Source: Geopsychrobacter electrodiphilus DSM 16401
GTDB taxonomy: Bacteria > Desulfobacterota > Desulfuromonadia > Desulfuromonadales > Geopsychrobacteraceae
Reading direction: 5' to 3'
Assembly (NCBI RefSeq): GCF_000384395.1
Contig: NZ_ARWE01000001.1
Span: 248,001-312,000, forward strand
Length of the DNA: 64,000 nt
In this document: positions 16,603 to 24,630 of the stretch, piece by piece
How the letters are laid out: the number at the start of each line of letters is the position of its first letter
Numbering within the stretch: position 1 is the stretch's first letter
Position numbers and translations under genes: made by a program
The notes under the pieces: model-generated
Told to the model about the DNA's origin: nothing
What the model saw: only the letters and a program-made list of their open reading frames with translations
The model's database searches: none

Positions 16603-17279
16603 TGCCGAGCCGGCACGAACTGCAGCGTGATTTTCTGCTGCCGTTGGTGATCATCCTGTCCCTGTCGTTGCTGATCAGTCAGACTGATTTTGATCGAACC
16701 CTGGCCGGGTTTTTCTATCAGCCCCCGGCGGGTTGGGTGTTCGGCGAGGATTGGCTGTGGGCGACGCTTTATCGGTTCGGCATGGTGCCAGGGCTGATCC
16801 TGGCGTTCGGCGGGCTACTGCTGGCGCTGGCCGGGACCTGGGTAAAGCGCTTGCACCGCTATTGGCGTCCGGCGACATTTTTAGTGCTTATGGCCTTGAT
16901 CGGTCCCGGGCTGCTGGTGAGCCTGGTCGGTAAGGAGATGTGGGGTCGGCCGCGACCCATAGATACCATCGATTTTGGCGGTTTTCGACCCTATCATCAG
17001 GTCTATCAGCCCGCCGGCCCCGATATGGGGAAATCCTTCCCCTCCGGGCATGCCGCCATCGGGTTTTATCTGATTGCGCCCTTCTTTGTGCTGCGGCGAA
17101 AACGGCGCAAACTGGCCTTGAGCGCGCTGGCTATCGGTGTGGCTTATGGCGCCCTGATGAGCGTCGGGCGCATCGCGCAGGGGGGGCATTACCTGACGGA
17201 CGTCCTCTGGAGCGGCTATCTGGTTCACCTGAGTGGCATGCTCTTTTACTATCTGCTGGATCCTGAGCGGGAGATTTGA
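16599..17279 (+). CDS. PAP2-family membrane phosphatase (second copy)
   Basis: A 226-residue paralogue of the preceding protein, with clearly diverged sequence. Active-site blocks are KEMWGRPRPID, KSFPSGHAAIGF and MSVGRIAQGGHYLTDVLW. I begin at ATG 16599, overlapping the previous stop; another ATG follows immediately. A longer open frame extending left to 16092 is a shadow of the first PAP2 gene. Two adjacent PAP2 enzymes could attack different phosphates (for example the 1- and 4'-phosphates of lipid A, as LpxE and LpxF do elsewhere), but this is a hypothesis. Confidence 0.83.
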   Translation: MMPSRHELQRDFLLPLVIILSLSLLISQTDFDRTLAGFFYQPPAGWVFGEDWLWATLYRFGMVPGLILAFGGLLLALAGTWVKRLHRYWRPATFLVLMALIGPGLLVSLVGKEMWGRPRPIDTIDFGGFRPYHQVYQPAGPDMGKSFPSGHAAIGFYLIAPFFVLRRKRRKLALSALAIGVAYGALMSVGRIAQGGHYLTDVLWSGYLVHLSGMLFYYLLDPEREI

Positions 17280-17292
17280 GCCCTTTTCACGC

Positions 17293-18813
17293 TCAGGGCC
17301 GTTGCGGCCAGCTCTTTAAATTCTCACCCAGATAATAGTCGAGCCTGCGCGGCAGACTTCCCCCCAGATCGATCTCTTTTTTCTGTAACGGAATCACCCT
17401 GCTGAAGCGTTCAAGCAACTTTGGCGGCAAGGGCGTGCCTGAATCACTGAGGATCAAGGCATCCCAGCCGATGCGGTCGAAGGGACCTGGCCAGACTTCG
17501 TACTGTGAGCTGACGACTGGTGGATCACCCGCCCAGCGGTAGGTGCGGGGATGATCCGGGAGGTAAAAGGCGGATTCGGCCGCGTGTTTACGTTCAATCC
17601 CGAGGATAAAGGTTTTATCCGAGTGGGGTTGCTGCGCCAGGATCTCTGCTGTCACACGACCTGCTTCTTGCCAGCCACGGATCCGCCAGGTTGGGTCCTT
17701 ACGCCCCAAATCGAGCAGGTTCTGGCTGACAAAGGGGAGCAGATACCCGGCCAAAAGCAAGATCAGCCCGAGTTTCCAGGCCGGATTGAAGAACCGGCGC
17801 AGCCGATCAAGGCGCCCGGCGTTAAGCGCTCCGCGTCCCCAGGCGGCGAGCAGGATCATCCCGGCAGGATAGAAAACAGCTGGCCAGTTGGGGTTAATGC
17901 TCTTCTTGAAGCTCATCAGGAAGAAGCCGATAAGACCGATCAAATTGAAGCAGAGCAGGTAAAGGGTCTGTCGCGGCAGCTTTTTCAGCTGCAGCAGCAG
18001 GCTGAAGGCCAGCGCGACCAGCAGTAACCAGCTTAAGGGTGAGAGCAGCCCGAGCTGTGAGCCGACAAACTCGCTAAAAGTAGCGAGACGCGCCAGCATA
18101 TCGGGGTTGCTGCCGCCGATATTATGTGCGGTGTGGCGAAAGGTGATCCAGTCGTGCTGTGCATTCCACCACAGCGGCGGGATCAGAAAAAGCAGACTGC
18201 CGCAAACGACCAGCCAGGGCCAGGGGCGTTTGAGTTGTGGCCGATCCTGAGGGCTGAGCAGCAGATAGATCAGCATCAGCAATGGAAAGACCAGCATCAT
18301 CTGCTTGCCCAGGGTGCCGATGCCGATCAGCAGCGCGGTCGCCAGCTTCCAGCCGAAGGTATCATCCTCCAGGCTGTGCCACAGGGTCCAGAGCGCCAAA
18401 CTCCAGCAGCAGATCAGCAGAACGTCAGTTGCCATAATCAGCCCAAGGGCGGCGGTGGCCGGGGTTGCGAGCCAGACGACCAGGGTCCAGAAGCCGACCT
18501 CGGCAGAGTAAATCCGCCGCGCGGCCAGAAACAGCCCCCAGAGGCCGAGCCCCCCGAGGACGACCGCGGGGAGCCTTACGGAGACTGAGGTGGCGCCGAA
18601 TAGCGCGGTTGTCAGGGCATTGATCCAGGCGATCAGGGGCGGCTTGCTGAAGTAGCCGAAGGCCAGTCGTCGTGACCAGTCCCAGTAGTAGGCCTCGTCG
18701 GGGCCCAGGTCGAGGGGTACGATAAACAGATAGAGCAGACGCCAGAGGCTGATGGCGGTCAGCAGAATCAGGGCACGGCGGGTCCATTGGGCGTTTTCGT
18801 TTTGTATTGTCAT
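17293..18813 (-). CDS. Family 39-type membrane glycosyltransferase (PMT_2)
   Basis: A 506-residue polytopic protein with about 11 hydrophobic segments. The first loop contains LDLGPDEAYYWDWSRR and then YFSKPPLIAWI, the DE-containing signature of PMT_2/GT39 transferases that use a polyprenyl-phosphate sugar. It converges with the PAP2 operon, leaving only 13 bases between stops. It is the second such transferase within 3 kb, which fits a locus for modifying envelope lipids or glycans. Donor and acceptor are unknown. Confidence 0.8.
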   Translation of the reverse strand: MTIQNENAQWTRRALILLTAISLWRLLYLFIVPLDLGPDEAYYWDWSRRLAFGYFSKPPLIAWINALTTALFGATSVSVRLPAVVLGGLGLWGLFLAARRIYSAEVGFWTLVVWLATPATAALGLIMATDVLLICCWSLALWTLWHSLEDDTFGWKLATALLIGIGTLGKQMMLVFPLLMLIYLLLSPQDRPQLKRPWPWLVVCGSLLFLIPPLWWNAQHDWITFRHTAHNIGGSNPDMLARLATFSEFVGSQLGLLSPLSWLLLVALAFSLLLQLKKLPRQTLYLLCFNLIGLIGFFLMSFKKSINPNWPAVFYPAGMILLAAWGRGALNAGRLDRLRRFFNPAWKLGLILLLAGYLLPFVSQNLLDLGRKDPTWRIRGWQEAGRVTAEILAQQPHSDKTFILGIERKHAAESAFYLPDHPRTYRWAGDPPVVSSQYEVWPGPFDRIGWDALILSDSGTPLPPKLLERFSRVIPLQKKEIDLGGSLPRRLDYYLGENLKSWPQRP

Positions 18814-18854
18814 GGTTTATTTCATGGGTTTAAGAATTAAGGTTGCCTGGCAGA

Positions 18855-19523
18855 TTAGCCCAGGGATGACTGTCGATCAAGTAGATAGCGGCACCGGTCT
18901 GCCAACGGGCAGCCTGTGCAGGCCGGTTTTTTGCGGCAGTGTTCTTTGGCGTGGGCAACGATCAGGGCGTGGTATTCGTTGAAGAGGGGAGCCTCCGGCG
19001 GCAGAATATCCATGAACATCTGCCTGATGACCGCATAGTTCTTTTGCCCGCACAAAATCCCGAGACGCTCAAAAATCCGCCCGGTGTAAGCGTCAACCAC
19101 AAAGGTGAGATGTTCGCCGGCGTAGAGCAGGATCGAGTCGGCGGTTTCCGGCCCGATCCCCTTGAGGCTGAGGAGTTCAGTGCGTAACGGTTCAAGGGGC
19201 TGCTGGAGCAGCAACTCAAGCCGGCCCTCATAATGCTGCTGCAGGTAGCCGGTAAAGAGTTGCAGCCGCTCTGCCTTCTGACGGAAAAAGCCGGAAGGTC
19301 GAATCAGCCCCTCCAGACTGGTGCGCGGCAGCGCGGCGAGCGCGGGAACGCTGAGTGCCTCTGCGTGACGCAGGTTGAGGATCGCCTTCTCGACGTTCCG
19401 CCAGTTGGTGTTCTGGGTCAATATCGCGCCGACCGCCATTTCAAACGGGGTCTGTGCCGGCCACCAGTGGCGTGGACCGTAGGCGGCCAAAAGTTTTTGA
19501 TAGATTTTCAGCAGGTCGGTCAT
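18855..19523 (-). CDS. HhH-GPD DNA glycosylase related to endonuclease III (MagIII-like)
   Basis: A 222-residue base-excision enzyme. The helix-hairpin-helix reads LLSLKGIGPETADSILLYAG and the catalytic aspartate follows in VVDAYTGRIFERLG. Where endonuclease III has its lysine (GxGxKTA), this protein has glutamate (GIGPETA), so beta-lyase activity is doubtful. The C-terminal 4Fe-4S ligands are spaced C-x5-C-x2-C-x5-C. This pattern agrees with the endonuclease III-related group that includes Helicobacter 3-methyladenine glycosylase MagIII. I start at ATG 19523, which has a GGGAG site upstream; the frame extends 20 codons further without one. Confidence 0.8.
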   Translation of the reverse strand: MTDLLKIYQKLLAAYGPRHWWPAQTPFEMAVGAILTQNTNWRNVEKAILNLRHAEALSVPALAALPRTSLEGLIRPSGFFRQKAERLQLFTGYLQQHYEGRLELLLQQPLEPLRTELLSLKGIGPETADSILLYAGEHLTFVVDAYTGRIFERLGILCGQKNYAVIRQMFMDILPPEAPLFNEYHALIVAHAKEHCRKKPACTGCPLADRCRYLLDRQSSLG

Positions 19524-19730
19524 TGTCAGCGCTCCCTGAAATCGGCACAACATAGCACGCTGGTTTGTCGCGGGGTTAGTCAAATGCTCCTGAAAATTGT
19601 TTCGCGCAATGGCGCCCTTTTCCGCTGTTGCTACCGGCGTTCGCGGTTCTCATGGCCCTTTGGTTGCGGGCAAAAAATTACCTTGAGGGGTGGTTTCTTT
19701 TTCTCCCTCAGCCCTCTATAATCCCGCCCC

Positions 19731-22259
19731 ATGCAAAAGAGATTCTCCATAGACGCGCGGATGCAGCTGCAGGCGGCGATCGCCGAGGCCGGGGGTAACG
19801 AGGTCTTCGCCCTGGGACACACCGATGCTGATTGCCGGGTGGTCGAGCTTGACGTGCTGGCGCGTGGTTCGCAGCAGGCGGTGCCGGCGGTTTTGAACAA
19901 CTGCAGTTACGGCGACATCATTATCCACAACCACCCCTCGGGTAACTTATCCCCATCCGAACCTGATATCCAGATCGCCAGCGGTATAGCCAGCCTGGGG
20001 GTCGGTTTTTATATTGTGGATAACGCTGTCGATAAGATTTACGCAGTCGTCGAACCCTTTGCGCCGCAGGATGAGACCCAGCTGGATCCGGCGCGGATTG
20101 ATGCGATTCTGGGCACAGCTGGACAGGTGGCGCAGCAGCTCCCAGGCTATGAAGATCGCCCCGAACAGCTGCGTATGGCGCTTTGTGTCGCCGAGGCCTT
20201 CAATCGCGGCCAGCTGGCGGTGATTGAGGCCGGCACCGGCACCGGCAAGAGTCTGGCTTATCTGGTCCCGGCGCTGTTGTGGGCGCTGAATAACGGCGAG
20301 CGGGTGGTGGTCTCGACCAATACCATCAACCTGCAGCAGCAGTTGATCAGCAAGGATCTGCCGCTGTTGCGGCGGGCGACGGGCCTGGAGTTTCGGGCGG
20401 TGCTGGTCAAGGGGCGCAGCAACTATCTGTGTCTGCGCCGCAGCGATGAGGCGGGACGCGAGCCGGGTCTGTTCGTGAGCAACGAAGAGGCCGAACTGCG
20501 GCAGATTCTGCAGTGGGGCGAAGCGACGAGCGATGGTTCGCGTGACGATCTCGGCTTTAATCCGCAGCCCTCTGTCTGGGAAGAGGTTTGCTGCGAGGCG
20601 GATCAATGCAGCCGGGTGCGCTGCCGTTTTTACGCGAAGTGTTTTTTTCACAAGGCGCGCCGCCAGGCGGCCCAGGCCAACCTGCTGGTGGTCAATCATG
20701 CCCTGCTGCTCTCCGACCTGGCGCTGCGCCAGCAGACCGATAACTACAACGCCACCGCCGTCCTGCCGCCCTTCGGGCGGGTGGTAATCGACGAGGCCCA
20801 CCATCTCGAAGATGTGGCGACCAGCTATTTTTCCGGGCAGGTCACGCGCTTCGTTTTTGCACGCACCCTGAATCGATTGCGTCATCCGCGCAAGCCGGAC
20901 AAGGGGCTGCTGCCGCGATTTTTGTCACAGCTGGCCAAGGAGCTGCCCGATAGCTTCGATGAACTCTATCGCGGCATCCACGAGCGGGTCGAAACCCTGC
21001 AGGGGTTGCGACAGACGCTGCTCGATGAAGCGGTCGAAGCGCTGGATCTGGTCGGGCAGCGCCTGGCCAGAGAACTGAAGCAGGAGATCCGTGAAGGGTT
21101 TGATCTGCGCCATCGCTTAAAGGCTGAGTTCTTTCAGACCGGTTGCTGGGATGAAATTGTCGGCCTGGTCAAGCCACTCCTCAAGCAGAGTAAGTCTCTG
21201 GCGCGCAAACTCGATGGCCTGTTGAGCCAGTGTGAAGAGTTGCCCGACGCGGTCGCCGATAAGCTGAGCTCCCCGCTGGTCGATCTGGCCGGGATCGCCC
21301 GCCGACTCGATGGCATCGCCGCAGATCTGAACCTGTTCCTCGGGGCCGCGGAGGAGAACTGTGTCTGGATCGAAGTCAGTAAGGGGCGCATCGGCCGGGC
21401 GCGAGGCAATATCACCAAACTCTGCAGCGCGCCGCTGGAGGTCGGCAAGGGGCTGAACGAAGCGTTGTACGAGCGGTTCCGTACGGTGGTTTTGACCAGC
21501 GCTACCTTGAGCGTCGCCGGGCGCTTCGACTATTTTTGCGGGCGCACCGGGCTGGACCTGGCCGAAGTTTCGCGCCTGCAATCGCTGGTGCTGGCCTCCC
21601 CCTTTGATTATCAGACCCAGGCGCTGGTGGCGGTGCCGACCGATATCCCCGAGCCGGGCCGTCCCGGTTTTGATGCCGCGATCGCCGAACTGACCGAAAA
21701 GGCGTTGCTGTTGGCCGGCGGACGCAGCTTTGTGCTCTTTACCGCCTATCAACTCTTGACTAACACCTATGAGGCGCTGGCGCCGCTTCTTGAAGCGCAC
21801 AAGATTCACGCCTTGCGGCAGGGGAGTGAAAATCGGCATCTGTTGCTCAAGCGCTTCGCCGAGGATGAGACCAGTGTGCTTTTCGGTACCGACTCCTTCT
21901 GGGAAGGGGTCGATGTCCCCGGGCGCTCCCTGGAACAGGTGATCATCACGCGTCTGCCCTTTCGAGTGCCGACCGAGCCGGTGCTGCAGGCGCGCGCCGA
22001 GGCGCTGGAGGCACGCGGTCAGGACCCCTTCATGAAATACACCGTGCCGCAGGCGGTGATCCGCTTCAAGCAGGGCTTCGGACGCCTGATTCGCAATCGC
22101 AGCGACCGTGGCGTGGTCCTCATTCTCGACAGTCGGGTCGTACGCCGCGGCTATGGCCGCACCTTTTTACGCTCGCTCCCGGAGGCTCAGACCCTGAACC
22201 TGCCGACGGCCGAACTGCTGCCGCGTATTGCCAGCTTTTTCGCCGACAGTTCTGATTGA
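19731..22259 (+). CDS. DinG-like Fe-S helicase with N-terminal JAMM/RadC-type domain
   Basis: An 842-residue fusion. Residues 1 to about 110 form a JAB/MPN domain with the metal motif HNHPSGNLSPSEPD (about 65-78), matching the H-x-H...S-x-x-D signature of RadC. From about 165 it is an XPD/DinG superfamily 2 helicase: Walker A EAGTGTGKS, four cysteines of an Fe-S cluster around CCEADQCSRVRCRFYAKC (about 287-304), a DEAH box in VIDEAHHLED (about 353), and motifs V-VI in GTDSFWEGVDVPG and QGFGRLIRNRSDRG. DinG enzymes unwind DNA and R-loops, coupled to repair. The JAMM part lacks the RadC helix-hairpin-helix. A stand-alone radC lies 1 kb downstream, beyond two cytochrome genes. Confidence 0.88.
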   Translation: MQKRFSIDARMQLQAAIAEAGGNEVFALGHTDADCRVVELDVLARGSQQAVPAVLNNCSYGDIIIHNHPSGNLSPSEPDIQIASGIASLGVGFYIVDNAVDKIYAVVEPFAPQDETQLDPARIDAILGTAGQVAQQLPGYEDRPEQLRMALCVAEAFNRGQLAVIEAGTGTGKSLAYLVPALLWALNNGERVVVSTNTINLQQQLISKDLPLLRRATGLEFRAVLVKGRSNYLCLRRSDEAGREPGLFVSNEEAELRQILQWGEATSDGSRDDLGFNPQPSVWEEVCCEADQCSRVRCRFYAKCFFHKARRQAAQANLLVVNHALLLSDLALRQQTDNYNATAVLPPFGRVVIDEAHHLEDVATSYFSGQVTRFVFARTLNRLRHPRKPDKGLLPRFLSQLAKELPDSFDELYRGIHERVETLQGLRQTLLDEAVEALDLVGQRLARELKQEIREGFDLRHRLKAEFFQTGCWDEIVGLVKPLLKQSKSLARKLDGLLSQCEELPDAVADKLSSPLVDLAGIARRLDGIAADLNLFLGAAEENCVWIEVSKGRIGRARGNITKLCSAPLEVGKGLNEALYERFRTVVLTSATLSVAGRFDYFCGRTGLDLAEVSRLQSLVLASPFDYQTQALVAVPTDIPEPGRPGFDAAIAELTEKALLLAGGRSFVLFTAYQLLTNTYEALAPLLEAHKIHALRQGSENRHLLLKRFAEDETSVLFGTDSFWEGVDVPGRSLEQVIITRLPFRVPTEPVLQARAEALEARGQDPFMKYTVPQAVIRFKQGFGRLIRNRSDRGVVLILDSRVVRRGYGRTFLRSLPEAQTLNLPTAELLPRIASFFADSSD

Positions 22260-22271
22260 ATCTGCTAGACT
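22243..22271 (+). promoter_or_regulatory. Candidate promoter of the cytochrome genes
   Basis: CCGACA (22243-22248), a 17-base spacer, then TAGACT (22266-22271), overlapping the end of the helicase gene. Confidence 0.35.
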
Positions 22272-22281
22272 ATGCAGCGAC

Positions 22282-22314
22282 CCGCGATATATGCCACCCA
22301 TTTCGATATCGCGG
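22282..22314. other. Nine-pair hairpin ahead of the cytochrome genes
   Basis: CCGCGATAT (22282-22290) and ATATCGCGG (22306-22314) enclose a 15-base loop. No T-run follows, so it is more likely an operator or 5' leader structure than a terminator. Confidence 0.35.
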
Positions 22315-22351
22315 TTAGATGCTGTTTTGGTTGTCTTATGAGGGTATAACC

Positions 22352-22693
22352 ATGCTTCGCCTGTTGCTGCTGCTGTTTCTGCTGATCCCCGCACCCTTGC
22401 TGGCTTCGGACCAGACTGGTCCGGAGGCGGTTGAATACCCGTCGCGCTGGGGGGTCGTCACCTTCAAGCATCTTTCCCATCAGCAGAGACTCGGCAATTG
22501 CCGGATCTGTCATCATCAGGGGGTTGAAATGGGCAGTTGCGCCAGTTGCCACGGCGTGATTAAGGGTCTGCCGCAACTGAAGGATGTGCTGCACAAACAA
22601 TGTGTCAACTGTCATTGGCAGCAGCATGGCCCCACCGAGTGTGCCGGATGTCATGATCCTGAGCGGCTCGATGAGAGCGTCTACAAGGATTAA
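22352..22693 (+). CDS. Periplasmic tetrahaem c-type cytochrome (c3/c7-like)
   Basis: A 113-residue exported protein. The N-terminus LRLLLLLFLLIPAPLLAS is a cleavable signal peptide. Four CxxCH haem sites follow: CRICH, CASCH, CVNCH and CAGCH. Extra histidines, for example in TFKHLSHQQR, are available as sixth ligands. Size and spacing resemble the small class III cytochromes of sulfur- and metal-reducing bacteria, which shuttle electrons in the periplasm. I start at ATG 22352 so that the signal peptide is at the terminus; an earlier ATG at 22319 would bury it. A second haem protein follows after 34 bases. Confidence 0.85.
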   Translation: MLRLLLLLFLLIPAPLLASDQTGPEAVEYPSRWGVVTFKHLSHQQRLGNCRICHHQGVEMGSCASCHGVIKGLPQLKDVLHKQCVNCHWQQHGPTECAGCHDPERLDESVYKD

Positions 22694-22727
22694 TCTGTCA
22701 TTTACTGAGGGTTGAAAGGATCTATTT

Positions 22728-23213
22728 ATGAAACAGATTTTGTTACTTGCCAGCTTGATTCTTCTGGCATGGACCTCTCTCTCTCTGGCCGCTGTACCTG
22801 AGTCTGCCGAGGCGCAAAAAATCCTCAATACCAAATGCAATAAATGTCACCTCCTCGACCGGATTGATCAGGCCCTGGCCGAACATCGCGACATGCTCGA
22901 AATCCAACAGCGGATGATCAGGCATGGGGCCGAACTTGATTCGCATGAGCAGCAGGTGCTGGGGATTTACTATCGCAACTACGCCACGGATAAAGCTTCA
23001 ACTCAACCTCTTCCAGCTGATCCTTTGGCCGAATATCGTTCTGTCGTTGCGGCGCGTTGCAGCGGATGTCATTCTCTCGCCATCGTCGAAAAGGCGATGC
23101 GCGAAAAACGTGACTTCGGCTCTCTGGCGCAGATGATGATTAAACGTGGCGCGGTGTTGAATACCAAGGATATGAAGATTATTCAGACCTTCTGGGGTCA
23201 GCCGCTGAGGTAG
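22728..23213 (+). CDS. Periplasmic dihaem cytochrome c with duplicated domain
   Basis: A 161-residue exported protein with signal peptide MKQILLLASLILLAWTSLSL. It consists of two similar halves, each with one haem site (CNKCH, CSGCH) followed about 25 residues later by a methionine-rich helix (EIQQRMIRHGAEL and LAQMMIKRGAVL), the likely axial methionine. The duplication suggests two class I-type mini-domains. It lies 34 bases after the tetrahaem cytochrome and is probably co-transcribed, so the two may exchange electrons. The AAAGGA ribosome site is well placed before ATG 22728. Confidence 0.82.
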   Translation: MKQILLLASLILLAWTSLSLAAVPESAEAQKILNTKCNKCHLLDRIDQALAEHRDMLEIQQRMIRHGAELDSHEQQVLGIYYRNYATDKASTQPLPADPLAEYRSVVAARCSGCHSLAIVEKAMREKRDFGSLAQMMIKRGAVLNTKDMKIIQTFWGQPLR

Positions 23214-23221
23214 GTCTGTGA

Positions 23222-23244
23222 GGAGTGAGGGGTAAGGAGTGAGG
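23222..23244. repeat. Short tandem GGAGTGAGG repeat
   Basis: GGAGTGAGG occurs at 23222-23230 and again at 23236-23244, between the cytochrome and radC genes. Purine-rich spacers like this are often repeated across a genome, but only this copy is visible. Confidence 0.4.
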
Positions 23245-23282
23245 CGAGAAAAGCCTTACGATTTTAAAAAAAGGAGGGGGAT

Positions 23283-23966
23283 ATGAGTCGGATCAAGGAT
23301 TGGCCGGAAGACGAACGGCCGCGCGAAAAGCTGCTGCAGCGCGGGGCCGAGCAGCTCAGCAGCGCCGAACTGCTGGCGTTGATTCTGCGCAACGGTGACG
23401 CCTCAAGCGGGCGCAGCGCCGTTGATCAGGGGCGCAGTCTGCTCGAGCGTTTTGGCGGGCTGCGCGAGCTGGCCCAGGCGCGCACCGCCGAACTCTGCGA
23501 GCTGCCCGGCATCGGACCGGCCAAGGCCGCCGAGATCCAGGCGGTTTTTCAACTGGCGCGTCGTTTCGCCGCCGCCGCCTTGCAACCCGGTGCCCGCTAT
23601 ACCAGTTCAAGTGATGCCTTCAGTCACTTTCATCCCCGCCTGCGCGATTATCGGCGCGAAGTTTTTCTTGCCCTGCTCCTCGACAGCAAAAACTGTCTGC
23701 TCCGCGAGGTCCAGATCTCCGAAGGAAGCCTTAACGCGAGCATCGTTCATCCGCGTGAGGTCTTTGTGCCGGTGGTCCGTGAATCGGCCGCCGCCGTGCT
23801 CTTTATTCACAATCACCCCTCGGGGGATCCCACCCCCTCCAGCGAGGATATCGCCCTGACCAGCCGTTTGAAACAGGCCGGTGAACTGATGGGGGTTCGG
23901 GTTCTGGATCACATTATTATCGGCGATGGGCGCTATCACAGTTTTGCCGACCAGGGGATGCTTTAA
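23283..23966 (+). CDS. radC: RadC-family protein (JAB/MPN domain)
   Basis: A 227-residue protein of normal RadC length. The N-terminal region has IKDWPEDERPREKLLQRG and a helix-hairpin-helix (LCELPGIGPAKAAEIQA). The JAMM metal site HNHPSGDPTPSSED (about 175-188) is intact, with the upstream conserved VHPREVF. A strong AGGAGGGGG site precedes ATG 23283. RadC has no settled biochemical role; many homologues sit on mobile elements, but this one is in a core context. It is notable that the helicase 1 kb upstream also carries a JAMM domain. Confidence 0.93.
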   Translation: MSRIKDWPEDERPREKLLQRGAEQLSSAELLALILRNGDASSGRSAVDQGRSLLERFGGLRELAQARTAELCELPGIGPAKAAEIQAVFQLARRFAAAALQPGARYTSSSDAFSHFHPRLRDYRREVFLALLLDSKNCLLREVQISEGSLNASIVHPREVFVPVVRESAAAVLFIHNHPSGDPTPSSEDIALTSRLKQAGELMGVRVLDHIIIGDGRYHSFADQGML

Positions 23967-23986
23967 CAAAAAGTGAAATTCTTTGC

Positions 23987-24015
23987 TTTACAAATTTAAC
24001 GCGCAATCGTAGATT
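23987..24015 (+). promoter_or_regulatory. Candidate sigma-70 promoter of pilin operon 1
   Basis: TTTACA (23987-23992), a 17-base spacer, then TAGATT (24010-24015). This leaves a leader of about 245 bases before the first pilin gene. I see a small GAGGG/CCCTC dyad near 24071-24085 but no riboswitch I can name. Confidence 0.4.
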
Positions 24016-24254
24016 ACCGCCCATCGATCTCATTAGAGCTCGGAGGGGGAATGAAATCGTGATGTGCTGAGGGAATCCCCTCGGGACACTCCTTTAATTT
24101 AAGCAAATTCCCCTCAAAAATCGGTTTTTTTGGTCATGCCTCTGGAGCTGTGTCCCGACTCTGACTCGACGTCGGTGCTCTCGTTTACTCCGGATTGACC
24201 CAGATGCGAAATGCTGGCCTGACAACAGGTTTCAGCTGGATTTAAGGTAAAAAT

Positions 24255-24266
24255 GGGGGGGGGGGG
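24255..24266 (+). repeat. Twelve-guanine homopolymer at the start of pilin operon 1
   Basis: Twelve consecutive G residues fill the ribosome-binding position immediately before ATG 24268 and lie inside a second possible start (ATG 24253, reading MGGGGM). Tracts this long are prone to slippage. Confidence 0.9.
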
Positions 24267-24267
24267 A

Positions 24268-24630
24268 ATGCTTGTAAACCGTGGGTTTTCACTGGTTGAG
24301 CTGATGGTTGCGCTGGCGATTTTTATGATCGCCGTACTCGGAATGGCACCCTTGCTGATCACTCATATCCGGGTGAACGCTGAGAACCAGCTTCGCAGTG
24401 CCGCGCAGGATATCGCGGTCGAAGAGATGAACCGGCTTCAGGTTCTGGACTATCCGGATCTTGCCGCAGTGAGTGCCGGCCCCATCACCGAAAGATCGCT
24501 CTATTCGCTGGTCAGAACCATTGAGGGGGATCAGCCCGGGACCGATCAGACCCGCATCACCGTCAAGGTGAACTGGATCAGTCGGGGGGTGAAAAATTAC
24601 CAATTGATTGCCGTCAGGACCGCCCAATGA
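24268..24630 (+). CDS. pilV: PilV-like type IV minor prepilin
   Basis: A 120-residue prepilin: a short leader MLVNRG, the prepilin peptidase site G/FSLVE with the conserved glutamate at +5, then the hydrophobic helix LMVALAIFMIAVLGM. The later part has the PilV-like NQLRSAAQDIAVEEMNRL segment. The start is taken as ATG 24268, because this gives a normal leader; the in-frame ATG at 24253 would add four glycines. It overlaps the next gene by 4 bases and heads a five-gene minor pilin operon. Minor pilins prime pilus assembly and carry PilY1 to the tip. Confidence 0.82.
   Translation: MLVNRGFSLVELMVALAIFMIAVLGMAPLLITHIRVNAENQLRSAAQDIAVEEMNRLQVLDYPDLAAVSAGPITERSLYSLVRTIEGDQPGTDQTRITVKVNWISRGVKNYQLIAVRTAQ

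Noticed and set aside
23967-24267. Possible c-di-GMP (GEMM) riboswitch in the long leader of pilin operon 1
   Set aside because: None of the conserved GEMM core elements could be found; only a small dyad and the poly-G tract are visible.
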